64,000 bases of DNA, taken from Salminus brasiliensis. Its lineage: Eukaryota > Chordata > Actinopteri > Characiformes > Bryconidae. Made by a program: the position numbers and the translations under genes. Under the pieces are notes generated by a model. It was not told the origin of the DNA and made no database searches. It saw only the letters and a list, made by a program, of their open reading frames with translations. This document shows, piece by piece, positions 1 to 56,660 of this stretch. The DNA is taken from positions 2,703,526-2,767,525 of the forward strand of contig NC_132881.1 in NCBI RefSeq assembly GCF_030463535.1. The letters are read 5' to 3'. Positions within the stretch are counted from its first letter, which is position 1; the number at the start of each line of letters is the position of its first letter.

Positions 1-1089
1 GAATTCAGATTCCTGAATTAGATTCCCAGGCCCCAAAGCTATATGAAAACACTACCACCACCATGTTTGACAGTTGGCCTGGTGTTCTTATTGTAAAATG
101 CATGTGTGCTGCTTTATAGTCTACTTTTCAGTGCTGGAAATCTTCTTTTTATTTTAAATGGTGTTTCGATTCAACAGTGTGAAATTAATCAACTCTGGGT
201 GCGTCTTCTTTCATTAATTCCAATAATCAAATCCAATTATTCAATTTATTGGTTGATCGAGTAACTACAGGTGCAATTACTTCACACTGGATCAGGAGAT
301 GTTCCTTGTTTACTGTAATATATGATGGAAATCTGTTTCTGGCATTTTCACACTTGTCCCGATTACACCCTGGACCCGGGCTCGTTTGGGGGAGGTGCTC
401 ATAATCGTTGGTTTACTTTTGTAAAGGGGAATTTGAGGCTTTCCCCTATTTTCCTTGGATATGAACACTCAAGCAGGGAAGAACAGCGCTTTCTGGAGTT
501 ATGGCATTATGCACTGCAGGAACCCCTGCAAACAAGGAGACGTTCCATAGGAGAAGGTTTTTAGCCATGCGGGCGAAACCAAAGAAGTCACGTGGCGACG
601 GAGTGGATAGCTTCTCCACCTGATTTTTAGGAGGAGACAGCCCAATGCAGGAGCACTCCCGGGCTGGAAAACTGCTTTCACACTTGACCAAACGAACCGA
701 ACGAACTCACGGAGCAAGCGGACCTGAAAAAAGCTCAGGTGTGAAAACACCCTTAAGGTCAAAGCGGCTCTATGGAACTAAAGTTGAGTTGAACTGAGGA
801 TGACTTCTCTCCTTCGTGATCATCCCTCCCGCTCCACTCCATTTCTGAAACTGTCTCTTAGCAGATGAGCTAAGACCTAAATCTTTTATTCTGCTGCAGA
901 GCACTTAGTCAAAAATCCCAAAACACACCATGAGACACACCCTGAACAAACTGGGAACTGTCTCACTGCATTAGCTTATTAGCGCACCAACTTTTAGCAT
1001 GGAGAAGGTCAAAGCAGGTCTGCTCTCCAAAGAGTGACGGGGAACCACAACACACACTCACTGTACATGAGTTCTGCGGACTACGTATG

Positions 1090-1345
1090 GAATTCAACTT
1101 GAGAAAGACTAGATTAAGAATTTGATGCTCTGGAGCAGCCATGCAGCCAGAGACCATGATTCCCAAAACTGGGAGTTGGCTAGAGGGATATAAAGCCTCT
1201 GGAGCAGTGGATCTGTGTTCTCTGGAAAGATGGAGCTCCATCCAGTACTGGGATGAACCAGTCATCAGTCAACGCTAGTACCTGACCTCACTTATGCTCC
1301 TGTAAGGCTGTGTTGCAATCAAATCTTCACAATTAAGGAAAGTTT
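1090..1345 (+). repeat. Dispersed non-autonomous DNA-transposon-like repeat, copy 1
   Basis: It shares the order of landmarks seen in copies near 9130, 12790, 18040, 33150 and 34290: GGCTAGAGGGATATAAAGCC, then CTCTGGAGCAGTGG, then TCCATCCAGTACT, then CTGACCTCACTTATGCTC and TGCAATCAAATC. The full copy starts with a TGTTTGTGGACACCCC end. It has no coding capacity. Confidence 0.6.
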
Positions 1346-2337
1346 CCCAACTGTCCTGAACCAGCAGCCTTCTGAGGCAACACTACCACCACCATGTTTA
1401 ACTGCTGTGGACTGCAAGTGTGCCAATCGTGTAGACCAATGTCCGCAATTCTTGGTTCCATTCCTCCTCGCCAAAAATGTCCTTGTTGTTAAATGACCAG
1501 AGGCGGAGCCAGACTTGCCTACTCATTTGGTAGACCCATCCCCTTCTCCCTGACGAGGTACAAGATCAAGGTACAAGATTCTTGAGGAACGTTTGGAGGT
1601 TCTTCAGTTTGAAATGAAGAAAAAGATTCCTTGAAGGTTCCTCAGAGCACCTTAAGAGGTTCCCCCACAGTTTCAAACTCAAGGATCCTCAAGGATCTTA
1701 TCCTTCAACAGTGGCTTCAGCTGATGCATTTTGGAATAAACCTTTATAAAAGTTTATGTAGGCTTAAGTCAGTTGTTGTGACGGTGCCAAATTCTTATCG
1801 GACCATTAACCAAGATGCAGATGGCTGGTAGGAATCTGTTGGCAAGAGAAGTGGAGGAATAACAAGCTAAAGAAGAAAGGAAAAACCGGCAAAACACGAG
1901 AGGAAATGAGTCAGAATGAGGAGAAGCAACGAGGAACCCAAGAACGAGGTCAGAACTTTGCTGTTGGACTGACTCATCGGGTTCGGAGGATGTAATCCCT
2001 GCAGCCAAGCAGCCTCTGTCACTACTGACCCACATTCTACCCATAATCCTCCTGACGGGTGTGATGCCGCTTTATTCTGCAGACTGTAGCCAATACGATT
2101 AGTGCATTGAGGGCTGCAGCCCAATCAGATTGCTGCCTTTGGGGGCTGATTTGAATTCTGAAAGCACAAGAAAAGAAGGAATGCCCACAGGGCTGCTGGG
2201 TTTTGGGGCATTTTGGAAGGCTGTGGAGTTCAGAGGGATTGGCAGTGGGGAGAGTCAGCTCAGCAGAAGCAGGGTGTGTTTGGCTCCAGAAACGGCACAA
2301 AAGCACACAGTGGAAAAGTTTACGCTGGTAACTCCCG

Positions 2338-36313
<33,976 letters not shown>

Positions 36314-36589
36314 TTACGCGCGCTGGCGAGATCCCTTTGCCATGGCAGAGCGCGCGCCAGGGCGCGAGGGGGTTCCAGCCCAGGAACGATGAGTGTGCAG
36401 GATCCGAGAGAAGCGCTCAGCGCTCGCGGCGGAAACACAGCCGATACAGGACCCGTATGAGGCCCGCGAGACGCAGCTGCTCAGCGCCTCCACTGGCGTC
36501 GGTCGCCATGACTCAGAACCGGGCCGGGCAGTGTCCTCTATCATTACCATTAGGTGTAAGAACTTACTATGGACCGGTGCGGTCAGGCT

Positions 36590-37330
36590 GGTCAACCAGC
36601 ATGGTCACGACAATCACACATTTATGGTCAATCAATTTGGTTATGCTGATAGACCATCATGGACATACTGGACCACAAGGGTGGTCATACTGGTTGCCTA
36701 ACTTGGTCATACTGGTCCACAAGGGTGGTCATACTGGTTGCCTAGCTTGGTCATACTGGTCCACAAGGGTGGTCATACTGGTTGCCTAGCTTGGTCATAC
36801 TGGTCCACAAGGGTGGTCATACTGGTCCACAAGGGTGGTCATGCTGGTCCACAAGGGTGGTCATACTGGTCCACAAGGGTGGTCATGCTGGTCCACAAGG
36901 GTGGTCATACTGGTTGCCTAACTTGGTCAGGTTGGTCATACTCATCCACAAGGGTGGTCATGCTGGTCCACAAGGGTGGTCATGCTGGTCCACAAGGGTG
37001 GTCATGCTGGTTGCCTAACTTGGTCAGGTTGGTCATACTGATCCACAAGGGTGGTCATGCTGGTCCACAAGGGTGGTCATACTGGTTGCCTAGCTTGGTC
37101 ATACTGGTCCACAAGGGTGGTCATACTGGTTGCCTAACTTCGTCAGGTTGGTCATACTGATCCACAAGGGTGGTCATGCAGGTGGACAAGCCTGGCCCCA
37201 GTGCTCAATAAGGTTGGTGATGCTGAAATACCAGCTTGATCACACTGGTCTCCACAGCTGGTGTTCTGGCAGATCAGCATCAACTCAAACGAGTCAAACT
37301 GGTCAACCATCTTCACCAGACTAACCAGTA
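36590..37330. repeat. Minisatellite, 22-bp unit GGTCATACTGGTCCACAAGGGT
   Basis: About 25 units of CTGGTCCACAAGGGTGGTCA alternate with a variant TTGCCTAACTTGGTCA. The left edge (GGTCAGGCTGGTCAACCAGC) resembles the repeat at 8200-8470, including TTTGGTTATG and GACCATCATGG. It begins about 400 bp upstream of the kcnh5 ATG. Plus frames stay open and are artefacts. Confidence 0.9.
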
Positions 37331-37670
37331 TGAGCTGGCCATGCTGATCCTTTTGTGCTAATTAATGACGTGAACATTACAGTGACCTTACTGTACCTCC
37401 AGGAATGGACCAGCAGCTGTGCGGTCACACACATCACAACACGGCTCCATCTCTCAGCATCGATCGCAGCGTTAATTGGCCAGCGAGCTCCTCACCCTCC
37501 CTGACCGCCAGATTTAGATATCAAAAGGCCACAGCCATTAAACCGCCTAACGTCACTAAAAATAGCCCGTCGATACGCCAGCGGCCTCAGCGGCCTCAGC
37601 GTCTCGCTGAAGGATTTCCTCAACAGGCCAAGTCCTGTAAGCTGGGAGGTGGAACCAGCATGAGCATCAC

Positions 37671-38225
37671 TGCTTAAGCCCCGCCCTCGTCATGGCCACA
37701 ATTGGTGTACGTCTGTGTACAGCTACATCACCCACTGGTTAAACTGTTAAGCCCCGCCCACTCACAGACACAGTTGGTGCACATATATCTACAGACACAT
37801 CAACAATCAGTCAAACTGCTTAAGCCCCACCCTCTCACAGCCACTATTGGTCTACAAGCATTTACATCTTCATCAACCATTGGTCAAACTGCTTAAGCCC
37901 CACCCTCTCACAGCCACTATTGGTCTACAAGCATTTACATCTTCATCAACCATTGGTCAAACTGCTTAAGCCCCACCCTCTCACAGCCACTATCGGTCTA
38001 CATGCATCTACAGACACATCAACATTCAGTCAAACTGCTTAAGCCCCGCCCACTCACAGCCACTATTGGTCTACAAGCATCTGCAGCTACATCAACCATT
38101 GGTCAAACTGCTTAAGCCCCGCCCTCTTACAGCCACTATTGGTGTATGTCTATCTACAGACATATTAACCTTCGGTCAAACTGCTTAAGCCCCGCCCACT
38201 CACAGCCACTATTGGTGTAGATGGT
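37671..38225. repeat. Satellite of eight 73-bp units in the kcnh5 5' flank
   Basis: Units recur with an almost exact 73-bp step (GCTTAAG at 37671, 37818, 37891, 37964, 38037, 38110, 38183 and a GTTAAG variant near 37746). Each has CTTAAGCCCCGCCC or CCACCC, a CACAGCCACTATTGGTCTAC core and CATCAACCATTGGTCAAACT. So a GC-box-like and one or two CCAAT-box-like words (ATTGG) repeat about 1.5-2 kb upstream of kcnh5. Confidence 0.9.
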
Positions 38226-38591
38226 GTAGAAATCTACCATCAGGCACAACTGCTCATAATCCTGTGCTCTCTCCCACAGGAGGGTTGTGGTTCGAGGCCC
38301 ATGCTCTGAGGGCAGTGTTGCGCTAGACAGCGCTGTAGCCATGTTTTCAGTCCTCCTTTGTCTTCATGCTAACGCTAATTACTCCCTCCCTCAGCCCCCC
38401 TCAGCCCCCCTCAGCCCCCCTCAGCCCACGCTTTCTATCTTTAGGGTCACATTCAACCCCACGCAAACACGGCGCTCGGCTCAGAGACGCTCCAAACCCG
38501 AGACTCATACCTGCCTACCAGCAGAGGAACACCACCACCTCCACCACCTCCACCACCACCACTGAACATGAACCTGAGTGCCTAAGGTGCT

Positions 38592-38700
38592 CTATGTGGA
38601 CAAAAGTTTGTGGACACCCCTTCTAATGAATGCATTCAGCTACTTTAGGTACCAGTGGATAAAGCATGTGAGAACAGGTCCAGCCCCCAATATCCAACCA
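38592..38700 (+). repeat. 5' end of the dispersed GTATAAAG-type repeat
   Basis: CTATGTGGACAAAAGTTTGT then GGACACCCCTTCTAATGAAT matches the left end of the copy at 34285. The copy is cut off after about 100 bp. Confidence 0.65.
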
Positions 38701-39008
38701 AGAGTGGCTCTGTGGTCATAAACTGACCACTGATGAAGCTCTAGAGAACGGACATCGCGGGCGTGCTGCGGGCCCTTTCTGGACCCTGATGTGGAAACCC
38801 GGCATTTTTGCTCAATCAGACGACGGCAGGCATTACTAGCAGGTCCACCCACAGCAGGTCCCGAAATAACCCGCAGAACCCCACCCACACTCCTCCGCGG
38901 TCTGTCCTGTGGACAAGTCTCTCACCACACTGTTGCGTAACGGACCCCTCGCAGTGTGAAGCAACTTCAGAGAGTCTTATCCATATAAGGAGGAATCTCC
39001 GCTCTCTG

Positions 39009-39022
<14 letters not shown>

Positions 39023-39091
<69 letters not shown>
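39023..39091. repeat. (CA)n microsatellite
   Basis: About 34 uninterrupted CA units after a short CT run. Confidence 0.97.
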
Positions 39092-39093
<2 letters not shown>

Positions 39094-39124
39094 TGTGATT
39101 CAACCCCCTACCTACTAAAGACAC

Positions 39125-39535
39125 ACCTTGGCCACTTTAATAACACCACCTACCTTCTAATTAGTCTTTGGCCATTTTATTGGAAACACCTACCTTGCGC
39201 ATCCACTCACTGGCCACTTTATTAGAAACCCCCCTACCTTCTACACACTATTTGGCCACTTTAATAGAAACACCTACCTTCTAATTAGTCTTTGGCCATT
39301 TTATTGGAAACACTTACCTTGCGCATCCACTCCCTGGCCACTTTATTAGAAACACCTACCTCCAAAAGACACTCTTTGGACAGTTTAATAGAACCACCCA
39401 CCTTGTGCATCCACTCACTGGCCACTTTATTAGAAACCCCAAAATTCTAAGTACAGTCTTTGGCCATTTTATTGGAAACACCTACCTTGTGCTTCCCCTC
39501 TCATGGCCACTTTATTAGAAACACCCACCTCTGTA
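39125..39535. repeat. GGCCACTTTATTAGAAACACC-type tandem repeat, array 2
   Basis: About nine units alternate TTTGGCCATTTTATTGGAAA and CACTGGCCACTTTATTAGAA, each followed by CACCTACCTT. A higher-order step of about 105 bp is visible. The same unit forms array 1 at 14345-14560. Confidence 0.75.
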
Positions 39536-39799
39536 TAACCACTGATGAAGCTCTAGGGGACGATTAACAAACTGCTCAGCAATGGATGAACCACAGTCTC
39601 CACCTGAACACCAGCGAGGCGGAGCTCCGAGAGAGGGGGGTTCTGCGAGAGGGGGCCACAGTTTCAACCCCACACTCCTGAACACACCAAGGGTCTCCTC
39701 ATCATCAGCGTGGCCGACCCTCAGAGCAGGGACTAGACGGGCTGTTTGGCTTTGCTGCCCTCTCGTGGCTAAAAGGAGAAAATGCCTCTTTCTAATATT

Positions 39800-40110
39800 G
39801 TGTACCATCCCGAACGAGGCATGGACTCCACAAGACCTCTGTAGCCCCCTGTGATATCTGACGTCAGCAGCAGATCCTTTAAGTAAGTTATGAGGTGGGA
39901 CCTCCAGTAATCTCATCAATCTTGGGGACCCACGATCCACGCTTGTCCTTTCTTGGAGCACTTTCGGTTGGCACGGACCACTGCGTACCACGACCACCCT
40001 GCAAGGCCAACCTGATGCTTTGGAGAGGTTCTGAGCCAGTCGTCTAGAACCTCACGGCTGGGTTCTCATCAAAGTGTCTCAGATTCTTACGCTTGTCCAC
40101 ACACGCCCCT
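39800..40110 (+). mobile_element. Tc1-like transposon remnant (transposase N-terminus on minus strand)
   Basis: GAGGCATGGACTCCACAAGA, ATATCTGACGTCAGCAGCAG and later TGAGCCAGTCGTCTAGAACC and AGATTCTTACGCTTGTCCAC follow the order of the teleost element also seen at 31770. The last phrases correspond to the helix-turn-helix start of a Tc1 transposase read on the minus strand. Heavily decayed. Confidence 0.6.
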
Positions 40111-40466
40111 GGGACGGGCACCTGAAACCTGACTATGGTCCATTTAAGGGTCAGACCAGTAGTTCTTGCAGCTGATTCATAAGCTTCCAATACCGGCCAC
40201 TTTAGCCTTAAAGCTCCAGAGCAGAGGTGCAGCTGCAAACTTCAGGTCTTAAGAGGCGCCAATTTTGCTTTCCGGCCCACGGACCTTGTTAAAACCGGCC
40301 TGAGCAACAACTGTCTCGTTTGCCTAGAGGAGACCTGAGGACGACCTTTAGCCACAAAGCTAACAAGTATCTGTGCTGCTGAGAAGCAGTGATCTTAGGT
40401 AAGCTGAGGTTGGGTCCTGAGCGTGTCCGCTCAACATCGCTACCGCGGCATTAGCGACGCACCAGC

Positions 40467-40600
40467 CACCGGCCTTGCCCAGCATCGCTACTGCTGTGAC
40501 CACCGGCCTTGCCCAGCATCGCTACTGCTGTGACCACCGGCCTCGCCCAGCATCGCTACTGCTGTGACCACAGGCCTTCCCCAGCCTTACGACACAGGCA
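40467..40600. repeat. 34-bp tandem repeat
   Basis: Three to four units of GGCCTTGCCCAGCATCGCTA then CTGCTGTGACCACC at 40471, 40505, 40539 and (degenerate) 40573. Confidence 0.85.
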
Positions 40601-41084
40601 ATCGCCGACCTTGCCCAGCACCTCTACTGTGGCATTAGCATTGCTCCTACGCCAGCTGCTGGCCGCCGGCCTTGCTGAGCATCGTGATCACAGCATTAGC
40701 CTCGCTGCCACGCTGTTGAGGGTCTGGGCCCTTCACACCTAAACCCTAGTAATCATGGGGTCTACAGCGTAAGGTTCTGAAGGCAAGGCTGGAGTTCTTC
40801 ACCAGGTTTGGTCACAGGAAACGCTACAGGAAACAGAACAGAGGTCAGGTTATATTTTGGGCCCCAAACTGTCCACTGTTGAAACGCCAATGACCATTCT
40901 CAGCAGCCAATGGCAGCCCGGGCAATTGCCTGGTTTTCCTTGTCTGGATTAACCTCCTGGTCATCCTACAGACTTTACGTACACCCACTCCGCCCTGTCC
41001 CGCCCTGTCCGGGCCCGTCCCCCTCCCAAATAAAGCTCGAGCGAATCGTCAGTTTATCTCAAAACAGATTTAATTTAATATGTC

Positions 41085-41730
41085 TTTATTTTTAAAATAA
41101 TTAAACATTTGTATTTCTCCAACCCTTTTTGACTTTCTGTCGTCACGTATTCCAGGAACATCGGAAAAGCACGGGAGGTTTTGTTTTTGAGGTGTTTCTT
41201 TTTCTCTCGCTCTTTTCTTTGAATTTTTTTTTATTACTTTTCTTTTTATTCCGGCAGGGCGGATCCTCCACATTCCCACAGTCTCCCTCCCGCTAGTACT
41301 TCACCCTTGCTCACGCTGCAGCACTCCCTCCCACTCACCCTCCCCACCCACAAACAAACAAACATCTGCATCTAAAAAAATAAACTAACTCAGAAACGGA
41401 CAAATTCAACAAGAGGAGTAAAAACCCAGAAATTAAAAGAGAAAAAAAAAAAGAAAAGAAAAGAAGAACAGCATCATTTTAAAATACCAAGACCTGGTGT
41501 TCAGTAATACCTCTCAGACGGGACACTCTGCGACAGAACCTAAAGAAAATAAAAGACTCATATAGAATATAGAATATATATAATGCTAAAGTCTATCCAG
41601 TGACTGTATACAAGAGCGCTATACACGTCCACACACTCCCATCTACAGTCACCGCCTCTACAGATACAGAACAGAGTGCTGCATTCAGTTACAATGAACA
41701 GATTAACACTAGAAGAAACTCCCTCTGCCT

Positions 41731-41765
<35 letters not shown>

Positions 41766-41850
41766 CGTGCTCGATACGTCCTCATGACATTTAACCGATG
41801 TGAACCTCAGGTTCAGTGCCTGTGTCGCAGCAGTGGTGTGTGTGAGTGTC

Positions 41851-41884
<34 letters not shown>

Positions 41885-42383
41885 ATTAACGAGCCGTTCG
41901 TTTACTGGTACCAGTGCCAGACTGGTGCTGAAGAGAGGAACGCCCAGAAAACCAAGCCAGGACAGAAGTGATCAGAGCACTCCGGCAGCACCTGCAGAAC
42001 CGCTGAACGAAAACACAGAAGCCGGGAGCTGGATGGTGTGTGTGTGTGTGTGAGAGAGACAGAGAGTGAACGCAGTGTTTGCTGGTTACAGTTTCTGGAC
42101 CTTACACACATGGCCAGGTATAATTTGCAAACTGAGGAAGGGAGAACAGGAGAGGGAGGGAACACAAGTAAGTGACAAACTGAAGGAGGAGAGCGAGAGA
42201 GACCAGATTAGAGAGAGCACACGCAAAGGGGGGGGTGCACAAGAGAAATGGGGGCGCACGCAAGAGAGCACACAAAAAAAATAGTGTGTGAAAGTAAGCT
42301 AGTGTGTGAGAGTGCATGAGAGAGTGTGTGCAAACATAAGAGAGCGAGAGCACCAGCGAGAGCATGTGGGAGGCTGTGGGAGA

Positions 42384-42427
<44 letters not shown>

Positions 42428-42605
42428 CGTGTTTGCTGGTTACATGTTTCTGGACCTTCTGAGTGTGGAGGTTTTTAATCTGCAAACTGAAGAAGGGCAA
42501 AGAGCGCGAGAGACAGAACACTGACCAGCGAGAGTGGGCGCAAGAGTGCAGGGGGAGCACAGAAAGAGGGGTGTATACAAGTGAATGAGGGTGTGTGAGC
42601 TAGAA

Positions 42606-42641
<36 letters not shown>

Positions 42642-43005
42642 AGGGGGGGGGGGGGGTGGCATGTAAGAAAGTGAGTATGTGAGAGTGCACGAGCGAGAGC
42701 ATGTGTGAATGTGTGTGTGTGGGGGGGGCTGTCCAGGTTAACAGGAACTGAAGGGTCGAATGGCTGGAGGTCCGTTTAGCTTCGCTTGCTGCTGATCATC
42801 TGGTGGTTGTTTGCTTTAATCTCCACAGTAGCAGTTCATTTCAAGTCCGACTGTCTGGTCAAGTCCTTTTTCGTCCCGCTCCAGCGAAGGGGGCGGGGCT
42901 TCTTTTTAAACTCATTTTCTCTTTTTTTTTTAAAGTCCTTTTTTTAGCCTATTTTATTTTCTTTTCAGTGTTATATTTCCAAGGGAAAAAAAAAAAAATA
43001 GCAGG

Positions 43006-43037
<32 letters not shown>

Positions 43038-43252
43038 ATTTACAGTGCTGCTGAAATAATGAAACAGACGATGGGAATCTACTGTAAAGTAAGTCGCACA
43101 ATACAGAAAGGAAAACAAATTTAATAATAATAATTATAATAATAATAATAATAAAACAAAAACCCCAAAAACGACTCTGCGGGCGCCGGCCAACATTCTG
43201 GGAGTGTTTTCCGGAGGTGTTGGGTAAGCGGTCCAGGGCGTCTGGCGCTTCG
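41085..43252 (-). other. ppp2r5e: Probable ppp2r5e 3' UTR zone with several microsatellites
   Basis: Minus-strand AATAAA words occur at 42958-42953, near 41228 and at 41090-41085, so the 3' UTR may end at any of these. The stretch holds (CA)n at 41732-41764, (GT)n at 41836-41884 and 42388-42426, an A32 run at 42607-42638 followed by G13, and A-runs at 42986-42998 and 43006-43034. The 3' end cannot be fixed from sequence. Confidence 0.4.
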
Positions 43253-53294
<10,042 letters not shown>

Positions 53295-53308
53295 AGCCCT
53301 GGAAAACG

Positions 53309-53310
<2 letters not shown>

Positions 53311-53378
<68 letters not shown>
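53311..53378. repeat. (CA)34 microsatellite at the ppp2r5e coding exon 1 acceptor
   Basis: On the transcribed sense strand this is (TG)34, followed by TTCGTTTTCCAG and the exon. It occupies the place where branch point and polypyrimidine tract are expected. Confidence 0.97.
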
Positions 53379-53380
<2 letters not shown>

Positions 53381-56009
53381 TATGTTTACATACAAAGTAA
53401 TGAGATACTCCTTCAGGTTCAGGCAATAAAGGGTAGTAGTATCTCAGGGTTGTGCGTAAGGTCCAACCAGCTTCAGAGGTCTGTAGAGCGGTCAGCTCAG
53501 TGAGGTCTTGTTATCTAGACTGTAGATAAGAAGTGAAGACAATAACAACAATAATAATAATAATAAAATATGACACTCATCATGACGCAGCTTCTTCACG
53601 AGAACCAGCTTCTCTCTCCTGATTCAGAGCAGTTTAGTATTCACTGGTCAGACTGAAGGCTCAACATTCATTAAACGGGTTAAAACAAGCAAACTGACCA
53701 CTGTGTTTGATCCATTCTCTGTTTTAAAGCAAGTCGGGATGAGACTGTATAGAAATCATGTAAACGTAACCCCCCCCCCCCCCCACCACCACCACTCTCT
53801 CGTTCAGGTTCACTCCCTGACTCCTGAAAGCGTTACCTGACCGTCTAATCTGGACCTTTCAGCGTCCTCATCGTTCCAGCTCTTTATCAGCATCTACTGA
53901 TAACTGAAATCTGCTTGTCCAAATAACGAGACCGCCGGGAAGCAGCCTATTACTCCAGCAATCAGAACATGATTACAGACAAATTACAGTAAATTAAACA
54001 GGTGCTTTGCGGCTTCCCTGCAGATGGGCTCTGATTTGGCCCGTAAGCTAAAGGCAATTACTGATTCTTAGTCTCAAAACCAGAAGCTTCCGAACGGCGC
54101 AGACTAAGCCTCGGCCCAAACATCAGGAGGACACCTGGCCTCTTTCCCTCTGGACGGGTAGATGCTGAACTTGGACTCCTGTATAAGGCCGGGCGATATG
54201 GTAAACGTACTAAATCACGATATTTATCCCCAAATCCTGTGATCATCTAATTACACTGCTGGTAATGAAACCTGCTGCTGAACAGTATCCTCCCGGTTGT
54301 CCATTACGATAAATTCTTTGGTCATCTTGTGGGCTGAACTTGCTAGGACGGCCTGATCTGGCCATGCTGGTCAGATGTTCCTCTCGTCAACGACGCAGCG
54401 GACAGCGGAGCAGCTGATTTCTAATTGGACTCTTCTTTTTAAACCCCTTCCCAGACTCCTCTGCATCTACAACCTTCTTTCTGAAGGCCTCAGAGGGCTC
54501 TCTGGATTTGACCAGTGTTGATCACATGGTGGTCAAATGTCCAGATGCTTTAAATAGGATCAAAAACGGAGATGACTGTATTTACACCATGCGGGCCTCA
54601 GACCAAGACACTGATCTGGCCACATTTCAACTCGTTAAGCGGTTCTTCCTGTAAAGTCCACCGACCTTCGGTCCAACGCTTCTCCTACAGCTGAGGGACT
54701 GTCCCCGGCTCCACCTGACTTCCTGTTCAAGTCTGTTTACTTCCTGCTGACCCCACACTCGCCCTTCCCGTCCCGTCCCGTCCCGTCCCTCCCTTTGCTT
54801 GTCTCTTAATCCTTCCACATGTGTATAATGGGGTCAGCTGGGCTCTTATGTAAGAGCCATTGAGAGATGGATGGTCCTCCTGCTTCTCGCCGTGTGTACC
54901 GTGTGCGAGAGACGGGCCGAGAGATAATCTTCAGTGCCATTCATCTTTGCGACTAGCTTACACACTCAACCGCGACCGTAACGCCGGGCCTGCTGGAATA
55001 AGCATGATCTAAGGGATAAAACACACAGCGCAAAAATACAAACACCCCCCCCCTAAAGGAGCGCAGCTCGCCTCGGATGAGCTACATTAGCAATTTTTTT
55101 ATTTATATAAATATATTTATTTTATAAACATGAAAAAAAAAAAAAACTTTAGACTAAATCCAGGCTTCTACAGCTGCAGTAGCTTCAGCATCGTCACACA
55201 GTCTGAACAGCCAGATCCGATTTCACATTCACTAAAATTCACTGACCCCACCCCTCATGGTTTGGATCCGCCACCGCTCGCTAAGACAGCCTTTGCCTAG
55301 CTAGCTCGGCTACAGCTCCGCCGAGTATCAGACACCCCCGAGCAGCTGCTGAGCACCAACACGAGTGCTGACCATAAAAACCGAGCCTGTCTGAGAGCAA
55401 AGTCGAGTGACCAGTGTTGGGAGGAACAGAAAGGTGAGATAAGAGGCCGGTTCTGCCGGGTTTGATAAGTTAGCTAGCAGGCTAAACGCCACAGCCGAGG
55501 CCGTGTTCCAGCTAACTGAGGCTCAAATCCACCCGTCTAGAGGATAAAGCCTCATACCTGAGAGCACAGCGTCGAGGGAATTTAGCATTCTGCCTTTCAG
55601 AGCGTTTTCAAAGCGTCCCATCAACAATCAGTGAGCTCCCACAGCGCCCCCACTCTGTGGCTCTCGTAAATGCACAAGAATGAATGGGCTTTTCTGCCAC
55701 TTTGGACCATGCCCTCATTTTGAGATACCACGGTATGATCGATACACCGCCCAAGGCTTGGGATACATCACCAGCGTGGGACGATGATTTGCATTCCTGC
55801 TGCCTTCCCCCTAATGGCCGGCGTGGTTTGTTTCGTATGGTCTTTGACTAAAGCCTCGCTTTTGAATAACAAACTTTATCACAGGATCTGAGGACAGAGC
55901 TCTGGTCAAAGTATTGTGGTCACGCCTCTAAAAATAGAAGGCGCCACAATGGGTTATCTGGAGCGGTGCCGCAGCAGAGCCACTTTTGCGTCCATAAAGA
56001 AGCTTTCAG

Positions 56010-56660
56010 GGTCTACAGCTGTGGTCGGAAGCTTACGTACACCTTCAAGCTCGACCGACGCTTGCAGCTGAACCATAGAGACACAGACCTGAGGCCCTCT
56101 AGTGGAAAAAAACTTTACGGTCCGATTAGAAAAGATGATGCGGTTTGTCCACAATGACCAGGGGTCTCGTTGGATGAGAAAAGGTGAGGCGTACCAACAC
56201 CGTACCAACCGTTAGGAATCAGGCTCTGGGGTTGCTCTGCTGCCAGTGGACCGGGCTACATGTCACAGCGTGGAGGTGGACTACCTCAGAGTTCTCCAGC
56301 ACAACCTCAGCCTATCAGCTACACAGTTGAAACGCAGACAATTGGGTATTGCAAAAGGACAATGACCCCAAATACACACATTAAGGGTGTTTGTGGAATG
56401 GATCAAACTAAGGCTAACAAAGCTTTCGGAACGGCCTTCTTGAAGAATGGGAAATATACGGAGTGGCCAGAAGGCCAACAAATTTAACTGAACTCCATCA
56501 AATCTACCAAGAGAGACCTAATAATTAAATTAGAGTTCTGCCAGAAGCTTGTTGTTGGCGACCAAGAGAGTGTGGTCGAGGTACGACGTGCTAGGGAACA
56601 TTTAACCAAAACAATAGATGTGATGTATGTATATTTTGACCCTGTATAACTTGTATTTTT
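56010..56660 (+). mobile_element. Degenerate Tc1-like transposon relic
   Basis: CTGTGGTCGGAAGCTTACGT then ACACCTTCAAG resembles the terminal repeats of teleost Tc1 elements. Inside, GACCCCAAATACACACATTA encodes the DPKYTH-like remnant of the DPKHTA transposase motif. ATGTATGTATATTTTGACCC at 56623-56642 resembles the other end. Frames are broken. Confidence 0.6.

Noticed and set aside
36393..37160. Plus-strand open frames with GGHTGCLAWSYWSTRVV repeats
   Set aside because: Produced by the 22-bp minisatellite; not a protein family.
36590..37330. Possible CRISPR-like array
   Set aside because: Units abut with no unique spacers and the context is a vertebrate genome; it is a minisatellite.
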